Of a stretch of DNA of 27,341 nt, positions 1 to 6,503 are shown one piece after another. Every line of letters begins with the position of its first letter. Positions within the stretch are counted from its first letter, which is position 1. A program made the translations under genes and the position numbers. The notes beneath the pieces are model-generated. The model had not been told where the DNA came from, did no database searches, and saw only the letters and a program-made list of their open reading frames with translations. Origin of the DNA: CAZGGW01 sp964525365 (GTDB lineage Bacteria > Bacillota_I > Bacilli_A > RF39 > UBA660); NCBI GenBank assembly GCA_964525365.1, contig CAZGGW010000011.1, positions 1 to 27,341 of the forward strand. The letters are read 5' to 3'.

Positions 1-1
1 A

Positions 2-763
2 GCAAAAAACTGGTATGAAAATTATTATAAAGCATTTGGCGGAAGTGGCAATAAAATATTAGCAAAAGCAATTGTACTTTCAACTCCTACAGTTGAATCA
101 TTTTATAAAAATTTTAATAATTATGTTGATTTTGTTAAAGAATTGGGTTCTACATTCAAAGCACCGGATTTGGGCGATTTTACAGTTATAGAATCTTTTG
201 AAAATAATTCTCAATTAAAAAGCATAGCTCAAGATGATAAAATTATAAGGGGAACTTTTCAAGAGTCAAAATTGGGGAAAAAGGGTGAAGGTTTATTTAT
301 GGGGTCCTTAGTAAATCAAGGCAATTATAATTTGTTGGGCTTTGATTCAATGTATTATACAATGTATAATGTGATTGGGATATCTGCTGGAGAAGATGAC
401 TTTGTTAATTATAAAGAAATTCTTATAAATTCTTTGAATTCCTTAGTCTATAAAGATTCGTTCGTCAATCAAACAATTAATGATATTGAACAGTCAACTA
501 AAAATGCTCTTGCAATTAATAAATCAATAAATGATGCTTTTAATTCTTATAATAATGCGTGGAATAGTAGGCAAGTAACCTATGACATAATAAGTCAAAA
601 ACAAAGTGATGCAACACTTGGATACGAGAGAGTTTATGATACGCAAACAGGTAATATATATAAAGCTTACAATGGGTTTGATGATGATTATACTGGAAAT
701 AGATATCAAGCAATAACTGATGAAATGTATAGTCAACCGGTAAGCGGTTATATAGAAAAGTAG
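2..763 (+). CDS. C-terminal part of an unrecognised protein; start lies outside the window
   Basis: The frame is open from the first bases of the window to the TAG at 761-763, giving at least 253 residues, so the true start is upstream. A TTG at 143 is not a convincing start because the frame stays open before it and there is no ribosome binding site. The product is rich in Asn, Ser, Tyr and Asp. It has a predicted helical or coiled stretch in the middle (positions about 460-570) and a C-terminal segment containing YDTQTGNIYKAYNGF. I do not recognise the family. The next gene, 6 bases downstream, encodes a lipoprotein and this one is probably co-transcribed with it, which suggests a surface or secreted role; that is inference only. 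No catalytic motif is visible. Confidence 0.7.
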   Translation, partial: AKNWYENYYKAFGGSGNKILAKAIVLSTPTVESFYKNFNNYVDFVKELGSTFKAPDLGDFTVIESFENNSQLKSIAQDDKIIRGTFQESKLGKKGEGLFMGSLVNQGNYNLLGFDSMYYTMYNVIGISAGEDDFVNYKEILINSLNSLVYKDSFVNQTINDIEQSTKNALAINKSINDAFNSYNNAWNSRQVTYDIISQKQSDATLGYERVYDTQTGNIYKAYNGFDDDYTGNRYQAITDEMYSQPVSGYIEK

Positions 764-769
764 GTTTAC

Positions 770-1177
770 ATGAAGAAAAAAATATTATTTATTGCTGTTG
801 CATTAATTAGTATAACTGGATGCAAAACTAAGGATTTGCTTTCTTTTCAAGATATACAAGAGATAAAATATATTAATGAAAATAAAGCAAGCATTTCTTC
901 TATTGTTGTTCATAAAACTACACTTGCAAGTAATGATTGTTATAAAGTTGATGTTGAGGAAGCATATAAAATCATTAATAATATAAAAATAATAAAAAAA
1001 TCAAATATTTTTGTCACTGACGACTACTTATCATATATTTTTATATTTAATGATGAAACAAAAAAATCAGTTTATTTTGAAGGAAAATATTTAGTAACTA
1101 ATAAAGAAAGTTATAATATTGAAAACTTTCCACAAATAGAATTGAAAGAAAAAAATATTATTGAATGTCAGTACTAA
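770..1177 (+). CDS. Small predicted lipoprotein, function unknown
   Basis: The product has 135 residues and a classic lipoprotein signal: a basic start (MKKK), a hydrophobic core and a lipobox I-T-G-C with the modified Cys at residue 18. It should therefore be lipid-anchored on the outer face of the membrane after processing by prolipoprotein diacylglyceryl transferase and signal peptidase II. The mature part is about 118 residues, mixed alpha/beta in character, with two Cys (in NDCYKV and near the C-terminus, IIECQY) that could pair. The ATG lies 6 bases after the preceding stop, with a weak AGTAGG site overlapping that stop, so the two genes are likely translated from one message. I do not recognise a functional family. 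Confidence 0.75.
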   Translation: MKKKILFIAVALISITGCKTKDLLSFQDIQEIKYINENKASISSIVVHKTTLASNDCYKVDVEEAYKIINNIKIIKKSNIFVTDDYLSYIFIFNDETKKSVYFEGKYLVTNKESYNIENFPQIELKEKNIIECQY

Positions 1178-1373
1178 ATTAATAGTTTGAGATTGGCAAT
1201 AAATTATTCGTTTTTGGCAAAAATGAATTATAAAATAACTATGGAAAATATATGCTTTTATAAATTGTATGGATTTTGGTAAATGTGAGTTTAGTATATT
1301 AAAAATAAAAAATTGTACCCTGTCTCTACAAGCCATAGCTTTATCGATACATCTGATAATAAAATTTTAAATA

Positions 1374-1382
1374 TGGTATACT
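1374..1382 (+). promoter_or_regulatory. Extended -10 promoter for the small membrane protein
   Basis: TGG-TATACT matches an extended -10 box (TGn plus 5 of 6 positions of TATAAT). It is followed by AGGAGG at 1390-1395 and a GTG start at 1405, which implies a very short untranslated leader. No good -35 is visible 17 bases upstream. Confidence 0.4.
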
Positions 1383-1404
1383 CCCTAATAGGAGGATGAT
1401 ATCT

Positions 1405-1716
1405 GTGAATGAATTCAAAAAATCTAAAAAAAATTTAAAAAATGATATGTTGGTGTTATTTATTTTTGAAATAATTATTCTAGTAGCATCAATTATAGTA
1501 AAAGAATATAACTCTTTTACTATAATTTTTTCATTATTATTTTTTATAGGCTTTTTAAAAGCAAAAGATGGTAAAAAAATAGCTGGAACTATCGGAATTA
1601 TTACTGGTATATTAATGATGCTAACAATTTTTACGCTTGACTTAATTGATGTACTACTGGGTTTGTTTGTTTTGCTGCATTCAATTAAATATAATAAAAG
1701 TTATATTAAAAAATGA
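1405..1716 (+). CDS. Small multi-pass membrane protein, function unknown
   Basis: The product has 103 residues: a short basic, hydrophilic start (MNEFKKSKKNLKND), then three or four hydrophobic segments (roughly residues 15-33, 37-50, 58-75 and 78-93) separated by short basic loops (KAKDGKK), and a basic tail (KYNKSYIKK). I chose the GTG at 1405 because AGGAGG ends at 1395, nine bases before it. The ATG at 1396 directly abuts that site and would be badly spaced. It stops at TGA. No enzymatic motif is seen. It could be a small bacteriocin-immunity-like or stress membrane protein, but nothing in the sequence proves this. Confidence 0.6.
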   Translation: MNEFKKSKKNLKNDMLVLFIFEIIILVASIIVKEYNSFTIIFSLLFFIGFLKAKDGKKIAGTIGIITGILMMLTIFTLDLIDVLLGLFVLLHSIKYNKSYIKK

Positions 1717-1766
1717 GCATATTATCGTTCGTTTATAATGAAAGAGGTCCAAGTTTTTTAGTGTTG

Positions 1767-1775
1767 TGATAAAAT
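1767..1775 (+). promoter_or_regulatory. Extended -10 promoter for the metallopeptidase-like gene
   Basis: TGA-TAAAAT is an extended -10 box. It is followed by AGAGG at 1787-1791, nine bases before the expected start codon position at 1801. This arrangement argues that the natural start is at 1801 even though that codon reads ATA. Confidence 0.4.
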
Positions 1776-1800
1776 AATTTACATATAGAGGTACAAAAAT

Positions 1801-2757
1801 ATAAAAAAACTTGTTATTTGTGTTTTAACTGCATTGTCTATTACTTTAATTTTGATAGTTTCAAATTATTTTTGTGATACATATGAAGATTTAAATGAAA
1901 CCGATAAAATTATTTTATCTGAACTTGCAAATTTTTATCAAAAAAATAAAATACAAAGTATTTGGAGTAATTATAATTTTGATGACAAAACAATTGTCGC
2001 ATTAAACGGAACTTTGGGAAATACATATATTATTAATCCAAAAAAAGAAATAAAAAGTTTATTTATTACTAAAATAGATATGCCAGAAGACAAAAAAATT
2101 GAAGTTTATAGAACTTCAATATTAGATTTGCAATTTTTAAAGATTAGAATGGATTTTGGTAATTTTAATACAATAGGAAAAAAATGTAATGTACATGGCA
2201 ATGAAATCTATTATACAAAATATAATTTAAAAGAGTCTATTGAGCAAAGAAATACTTCGAGACATTATATAACTTTTTTAACGCACGAAGCTTTTCATTA
2301 TTATATGCAAGAAAATTGGCCAGACGGAGATGGATTTACTGGCAATTTAACCAGTGAAGATATAGAATTAATTTCATCTGAATATGATATTCTTTCAAAA
2401 ATACAAGTACAATTAAAGAAAAAAGTTCAATCTAGAAAAATATTAATTGAATATGCAAAAGCTTACATTGATATAGTTGAAAAGCGAATCGCTCTAAATC
2501 CCAAATATTTGAAAAACGAATTATCTGTAGAAACTATTGAAGGCACTGCAAACTATGTGAGTATAAAAGCTTCTGATATGGTTAATTATGATTATGGCAT
2601 TCTTTATTTTGATAATACAAATAATGTTAAATTTTCTGATATAATACCGGAACTGAAATCAGGGAAAATTAACAATAGTTTTCTTTTTAATAGAATGCCA
2701 TATGAAACTGGAGCTTTGTTATGCGAAATAGCTGATGCCTTGAAAATAAATGATTGA
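1801..2757 (+). CDS. Putative secreted or membrane-anchored gluzincin-type zinc metallopeptidase, probably damaged
   Basis: The motif T-HEAFH (HExxH; His162 and His166 counted from 1801) marks a zinc-peptidase active site. EGTANYV, with Glu247, fits the downstream third zinc ligand of gluzincins. Reading from 1801 gives (ATA)KKLVICVLTALSITLILIV, a textbook signal or anchor sequence with a basic start and hydrophobic core, so the enzyme should act outside the membrane. The codon at 1801 is ATA instead of ATG although an AGAGG site is correctly spaced before it. A TTG at 1834 is the first standard start but has no site and cuts off the basic start. The frame ends at TGA after ALKIND, where relatives usually continue with Trp, and 26 more sense codons follow. 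Substrate is unknown. It may be a decaying gene, a poorly expressed one, or an assembly-level error. Confidence 0.6.
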   Translation: MKKLVICVLTALSITLILIVSNYFCDTYEDLNETDKIILSELANFYQKNKIQSIWSNYNFDDKTIVALNGTLGNTYIINPKKEIKSLFITKIDMPEDKKIEVYRTSILDLQFLKIRMDFGNFNTIGKKCNVHGNEIYYTKYNLKESIEQRNTSRHYITFLTHEAFHYYMQENWPDGDGFTGNLTSEDIELISSEYDILSKIQVQLKKKVQSRKILIEYAKAYIDIVEKRIALNPKYLKNELSVETIEGTANYVSIKASDMVNYDYGILYFDNTNNVKFSDIIPELKSGKINNSFLFNRMPYETGALLCEIADALKIND

Positions 2758-2838
2758 CAAGACGACTTGAATGATCAAACAATTGAAAATCCAGTATATC
2801 TATATGACATAATTAAAAATTATTTGAGTAAATTATAG
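2755..2838 (+). other. In-frame continuation of the metallopeptidase past its TGA
   Basis: Reading through the TGA at 2755-2757 gives 26 further sense codons beginning QDDLNDQTIENPVYLYDI and ending at TAG 2836-2838. The composition is protein-like, and the position fits the conserved Trp after the last helix of such peptidases. This suggests that the TGA replaced a TGG codon. Other genes in this window use TGA as a genuine stop, so recoding is unlikely. Confidence 0.5.
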
Positions 2839-2922
2839 CTTGGAAGTTTTATACCAATTGTATTAAAAATCGCATTATATAAATATGGACAATTATATAG
2901 AATATAATTGATTTTTAAATTG

Positions 2923-2951
2923 ATGACTTTTAATTGAATTTTTAGTAGAAT
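2923..2951 (+). promoter_or_regulatory. Promoter of the DUF362 gene
   Basis: ATGACT (4 of 6 matches to TTGACA) at 2923-2928, a 17-base spacer, then TAGAAT at 2946-2951. AGGAGAG and the ATG at 2972 follow about 20 bases later. Confidence 0.45.
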
Positions 2952-2971
2952 AGTGTTAGGAGAGTAAAAAA

Positions 2972-3865
2972 ATGGAAAAAGTAAAAGTATATTATTGTAA
3001 GGATATTACATCAAAAAATTTAATAAAAATATATGAAGCATTAGGAGTAAAGCTATTAGGAAATATTGGAATAAAGATTTCTACTGGTGAAAGGGGTTCG
3101 AAAGGATATTTAAAGGCTGATTTAATTGGTCCTCTAGTAAAAAGATTAAATGGTACTATTATAGAATGTAATACAGCATATGATGGTGCAAGAAACACGC
3201 TGGAAGAACATATGAAGGTAGCAAAAGAACATGGTTTTACAAAATATGCCAATGTGGATATTATGGATTCTGAAGGTGATATGAAGATTGAGGTAAATAA
3301 TGGAAAACATTTACAATATAATTTAGTTGGAGCTCATTTAGTTAAATATGACTCTATACTTAATTTAGCCCATGGTAAAGGACATGCTATGGGTGGATTT
3401 GGAGCAAACTTAAAAAATCAATCTATAGGTGTTGCTTCTAGAAATGGAAAAACATATATTCACACTGCTGGTGTTACTTCAAATCCCAATGAACTATGGA
3501 ATAATTTACCAAAACAGCAGGATTTTATTGAGTCAATGGCTGAGGCAGCTATGTCTGTATCTGATTATTTTAAGAAAAGCAATAAACAGATTGTTTATAT
3601 CACCGTTATGAATTTTTTATCGGTTGATTGTGACTGTGATAAAAACCAAACTGATCCGGTTATGGAGGATTTGGGAATAGTAGCATCTCTAGATCCAGTA
3701 GCAAATGATCAAGCATTTATAGATATGATTTGGAATTCTAATGTAGTGGGAGCAAAAAAGATGCAAGAAAGAATTGATGGATTACTTGGAAGACATATTT
3801 TAGAATATGCTGAAGAAATTGGACTCGGAAGTACGTCTTACCAATTAATTAATATTGATGAATAA
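2972..3865 (+). CDS. DUF362 domain-containing protein (ferredoxin-less form)
   Basis: The 297-residue protein matches the DUF362 family along its length. Seen are the N-terminal GVKLLGNIGIKISTGERGSKGYLKADLIGPLV, split here by family-typical spacing around the KISTGE segment; the central YNLVGAHLVKYDSILNLAHGKGH region with GGFGANLKNQSIGVAS; and the late VDCDCDKN followed by DLGIVASLDPVANDQAFIDM. Related proteins often carry an added 4Fe-4S ferredoxin domain; none is present here, and the only clustered cysteines are the CDCD pair. The biochemical role of the family is not settled. It has its own promoter and an AGGAGAG site 5 bases before the ATG, so it is probably a single-gene unit. Confidence 0.85.
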   Translation: MEKVKVYYCKDITSKNLIKIYEALGVKLLGNIGIKISTGERGSKGYLKADLIGPLVKRLNGTIIECNTAYDGARNTLEEHMKVAKEHGFTKYANVDIMDSEGDMKIEVNNGKHLQYNLVGAHLVKYDSILNLAHGKGHAMGGFGANLKNQSIGVASRNGKTYIHTAGVTSNPNELWNNLPKQQDFIESMAEAAMSVSDYFKKSNKQIVYITVMNFLSVDCDCDKNQTDPVMEDLGIVASLDPVANDQAFIDMIWNSNVVGAKKMQERIDGLLGRHILEYAEEIGLGSTSYQLINIDE

Positions 3866-4017
3866 TAATAAATATAAAGATTTCAAAAAAAGTTATTTGC
3901 TTTGAATCAATCTTATTTTACTATACAAATGTGATGCGTGAAGCCAAGAATTAATGAAAAGGATTATAAGTATTTAGAGTTTTTGTTAAAAAAGAAATTA
4001 AAAAATAATGTTTGATA

Positions 4018-4026
4018 TGCTATAAT
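4018..4026 (+). promoter_or_regulatory. Extended -10 promoter of the nucleotidyltransferase gene
   Basis: TGC-TATAAT is a perfect extended -10 box. TTAAAA at 3998-4003 (4 of 6) sits 17 bases upstream as a possible -35. AGGAGAG at 4034-4040 and the ATG at 4046 follow. Confidence 0.55.
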
Positions 4027-4045
4027 AAATATTAGGAGAGTGTTT

Positions 4046-4944
4046 ATGATATTAGTAGTTCTAGCAGCAGGTATGGGAAGTCGTTTTGGAGGCTTAAAGC
4101 AAATTGAACCAGTTGGCCCCAATGGAGAATTTATTATCGACTATTCAATATTTGATGCATTACGTGTTGGGTTCGATAAAGTTGTTATGATTATCAAAGA
4201 AGAAAATTATGATATTTTTAAAGAAACAATAGGTAAAAGAATTGAAGATAAAATTGATGTTGAGTATGTATTTCAAAATAATAATAATGTTCCAGTAAGC
4301 NNNNNNNNNNAAGCATACCAGATGATAGAGTAAAACCTTTAGGAACAGGTCATGCCATTTTATGTTGCAAAAATGTAGTGGATGGGAATTTTGCTATGAT
4401 AAATGCAGATGATTTTTATGGATATGATAGTTTTAAAAAAATAGCTGAATTTTTGAAAAATAATAAAGATTATAGTGAATATGCTGTTGTTGGATATCAT
4501 GCAATTAATACTATCACTGAAAATGGTTCAGTTAAAAGAGGAGTGTGTGATAGTAAAAATGGATATTTAACAGATTTAATTGAATGTAAAATTGAAAAGA
4601 ATGAGTTTGGTTTATTAGCGAGCCCATTATCTGGAGTTGATTCGTTTGATATTGATGAAAATCAATTGGTTTCAATGAATATGTTTGGTTTTACACCCAA
4701 AATATTTGAATATTTAGAAGTTAGATTTAAAAGTTTTTTAGAAGAAAACAATTTGGATACATGTGAATATTTAATACCAGAAGTGGTTTCGGAACAAATG
4801 AAAAATAAAGAAATAAAAGTACAAGTTTTAGATACGACATCAAAATGGTATGGAGTTACCTATAAAGAAGATAAAGAATATGTAGTAAATGCAATAAAAA
4901 GTATGGTTAAAGATGATATTTATCCAAATGATTTATGGAAATAA
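4046..4944 (+). CDS. Sugar-phosphate nucleotidyltransferase (NDP-sugar pyrophosphorylase fold), split by an assembly gap
   Basis: The N-terminal half starts ILVVLAAGMGSRFGGLKQIEP, the nucleotide-binding G-x-G-x-R-F-G-G-x-K signature of nucleotidyltransferases, and runs into the Ns at 4301-4310. The second half resumes one frame away (mod 3) with SIPDDRVKPLGTGHAI and MINADDFYG, a typical family motif with the metal-binding Asp pair, and continues to the TAA at 4942-4944. The frame change is explained if the true gap holds a number of bases equal to 2 modulo 3 instead of ten, so I treat this as one intact gene of about 300 codons. It would couple a nucleoside triphosphate to a sugar phosphate or related substrate in envelope or storage-polymer synthesis; the exact substrate cannot be read. 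The ATG at 4046 is 5 bases after AGGAGAG. Confidence 0.8.
4301..4310. other. Assembly gap of ten Ns inside a coding region
   Basis: Ten undetermined bases lie inside the nucleotidyltransferase gene. Flanking frames differ (2 before, 1 after), so the real length should be 2 modulo 3 (for example 8, 11 or 14) if the gene is intact. Confidence 0.95.
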
Positions 4945-4980
4945 TATTCAAAATTTATTTTTTATATAAAGGAGAATCAA

Positions 4981-5700
4981 ATGTTAATAAAAACAGTTAA
5001 TTTAGCAAAAAAATACAAAGATAAAGTCGCAGTTAATAATCTAAATTTAGAAATAAAAGAGAATGAATTATTTTCTCTTTTGGGTGTAAATGGAGCGGGA
5101 AAAACCACAACTATTAAAATGCTTTCATCTTTAATTCTACCAAGTAGCGGAAAAATATTAATAAATGAAAAAAATATGACTGAAAATATAGAAAAAATTA
5201 AGTCTATAATGAATGTTTCTCCACAAGAAACTTCTATTGCTTTAAATTTAACAGTCAGAGAAAATTTATATTTTATAGCGGGAGTTTATCAAATAGAAAA
5301 TAAGAATGAAAAAATAGAAGAGCTTATAAGACTTTTTGATTTGAATGAAGTATTAAAACAAAAAGCTAAAACATTGTCGGGCGGGTGGCAAAGAAAACTA
5401 TCTATTGCTCTTTCGTTAATAAATACTCCTAAAATATTGTTTTTGGATGAACCGACATTAGGACTTGATGTAATTGCTAGAAAAGAACTTTGGAATATAA
5501 TTGAAAATTTAAAAAAGACTACCACTATTATTTTAACAACGCATTACATGGAGGAAGCTGAGTGTTTATCAGATAAAGTGGGAATAATGGTTAAAGGAAA
5601 TCTTATAGAGGTCGGAACACCTAAAGAAATTATTAAAAAAGCAAAAACGAAAACGTTTGAAGACGCATTTATAAGTATTTCAACAGGAGGTAAATTATGA
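4981..5700 (+). CDS. ABC transporter ATP-binding protein (ABC-2 exporter type)
   Basis: The 239-residue nucleotide-binding subunit contains a Walker A GVNGAGKTT (residues 35-43), Q-loop SPQE, signature LSGGWQRKLSIA, Walker B ILFLDEPTLGLD and the switch His in TTHYMEEAE. The LSGGW signature and the context match the drug, polysaccharide or lantibiotic-immunity type of ABC-2 exporter ATPases. Its stop overlaps the start of the permease gene by four bases (ATGA), so the two are translationally coupled and act as one transporter with the ATPase on the cytoplasmic face. An AAAGGAG site sits 6 bases before the ATG. The substrate cannot be told. Export of lipid, drug or antimicrobial peptide are all possible. 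Confidence 0.93.
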   Translation: MLIKTVNLAKKYKDKVAVNNLNLEIKENELFSLLGVNGAGKTTTIKMLSSLILPSSGKILINEKNMTENIEKIKSIMNVSPQETSIALNLTVRENLYFIAGVYQIENKNEKIEELIRLFDLNEVLKQKAKTLSGGWQRKLSIALSLINTPKILFLDEPTLGLDVIARKELWNIIENLKKTTTIILTTHYMEEAECLSDKVGIMVKGNLIEVGTPKEIIKKAKTKTFEDAFISISTGGKL

Positions 5701-6422
5701 GAACAATAAATTTTGCCAAAAGGAATTTCAAAGAGATAATCAGAGATCCAGTAAGTATTATTTTTGCGATAGTGTTGCCCTTATTCCTATTGTTTATTTT
5801 TCAACAATTTAATATACCCAGTGATATATATAAAATAGAAAATTTTACTCCTGGAATTATTGTATTTAGTTTTTCGTTTATTTCATTATTTACTGCGACA
5901 TTGGTTTCGAGTGATAGAAATACTTCATTTTTAATAAGACTTGGAGTTAGTCCAATGAAATCTTATGAATACATATTTGGGTATGTGCTTTCTGTTTTAC
6001 CTATTGTTTTGATTCAAAATATAATGTTTTTTAGTCTTGCGTTATTGCTTGGACTAAATTTTAGCATTCATATTATTTTTACAATATTAATTTCTATCCC
6101 TCTTTCTGTTTTATTTATAATGCTTGGTATTTTAATAGGATCAATTACAAGTGAAAAAGCATCATCTGGAGTTGGAAGTATTATTGTACAATTAGTAGCA
6201 TTTACTAGTGGAATGTATTTTTCAACTGATTTAACTGGTAAAGTATTCAACATAATTTGTAATAGTTTACCATTTAAGTATACTTTAAATATAATCAAAG
6301 ATACATTAAACGCAGTTTCATTAAATCTTAAAGATATATTAGTGTTTACGTTATATCTGTTAGTAGTATCTATAATTTCTGTTATAATTTTCAAGAAGAA
6401 AATGATAAGTGATAACAAATAA
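5697..6422 (+). CDS. ABC-2 type transporter permease
   Basis: The 241-residue protein has about six hydrophobic segments: residues about 20-40 (VSIIFAIVLPLFLLFIF), 52-75, 100-125, 130-155, 160-180 and 215-235. It has the basic N-terminal segment (RTINFAKRNFKEIIRDP) typical of ABC-2 permeases before the first helix. It overlaps the ATPase stop by four bases, so a 1:1 partnership is expected, probably as a homodimeric membrane part with two ATPase subunits. The protein forms the export path across the cytoplasmic membrane. No periplasmic domain or specificity feature is obvious, so the cargo is unknown. Confidence 0.88.
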   Translation: MRTINFAKRNFKEIIRDPVSIIFAIVLPLFLLFIFQQFNIPSDIYKIENFTPGIIVFSFSFISLFTATLVSSDRNTSFLIRLGVSPMKSYEYIFGYVLSVLPIVLIQNIMFFSLALLLGLNFSIHIIFTILISIPLSVLFIMLGILIGSITSEKASSGVGSIIVQLVAFTSGMYFSTDLTGKVFNIICNSLPFKYTLNIIKDTLNAVSLNLKDILVFTLYLLVVSIISVIIFKKKMISDNK

Positions 6423-6444
6423 ATTTTAATGAAAAAACTTTTGC

Positions 6445-6473
6445 TTGATTTTTCGTTTAAAAAGTAATATAGT
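6445..6473 (+). promoter_or_regulatory. Promoter of the rel-like gene
   Basis: TTGATT (4 of 6) at 6445-6450, exactly 17 bases of spacer, then TATAGT (5 of 6) at 6468-6473. AGGAGAG at 6494-6500 and the ATG at 6504 follow. Confidence 0.5.
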
Positions 6474-6503
6474 TTATATATTATTTTTTTATTAGGAGAG
6501 TGT

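Noticed and set aside
1091..1336. Minus-strand ORF of 81 codons
   Set aside because: It overlaps the end of the lipoprotein gene on the other strand, has no clear ribosome binding site, and its low-complexity hydrophobic sequence looks like AT-rich chance reading.
2755..2757. TGA read as Trp (Mollicute-type genetic code 4)
   Set aside because: Trp is TGG throughout the long core genes, and TGA is a convincing stop at 5700, 11821 and 20314, where read-through gives non-homologous sequence or would run across the overlapping bacteriocin gene.
5289..5525. Antisense ORFs within core genes (for example here, 12538-12990, 13252-13638, 24454-24687)
   Set aside because: They lie fully inside well-supported genes on the opposite strand and show no family motifs; they are shadows of the coding strand's codon pattern.
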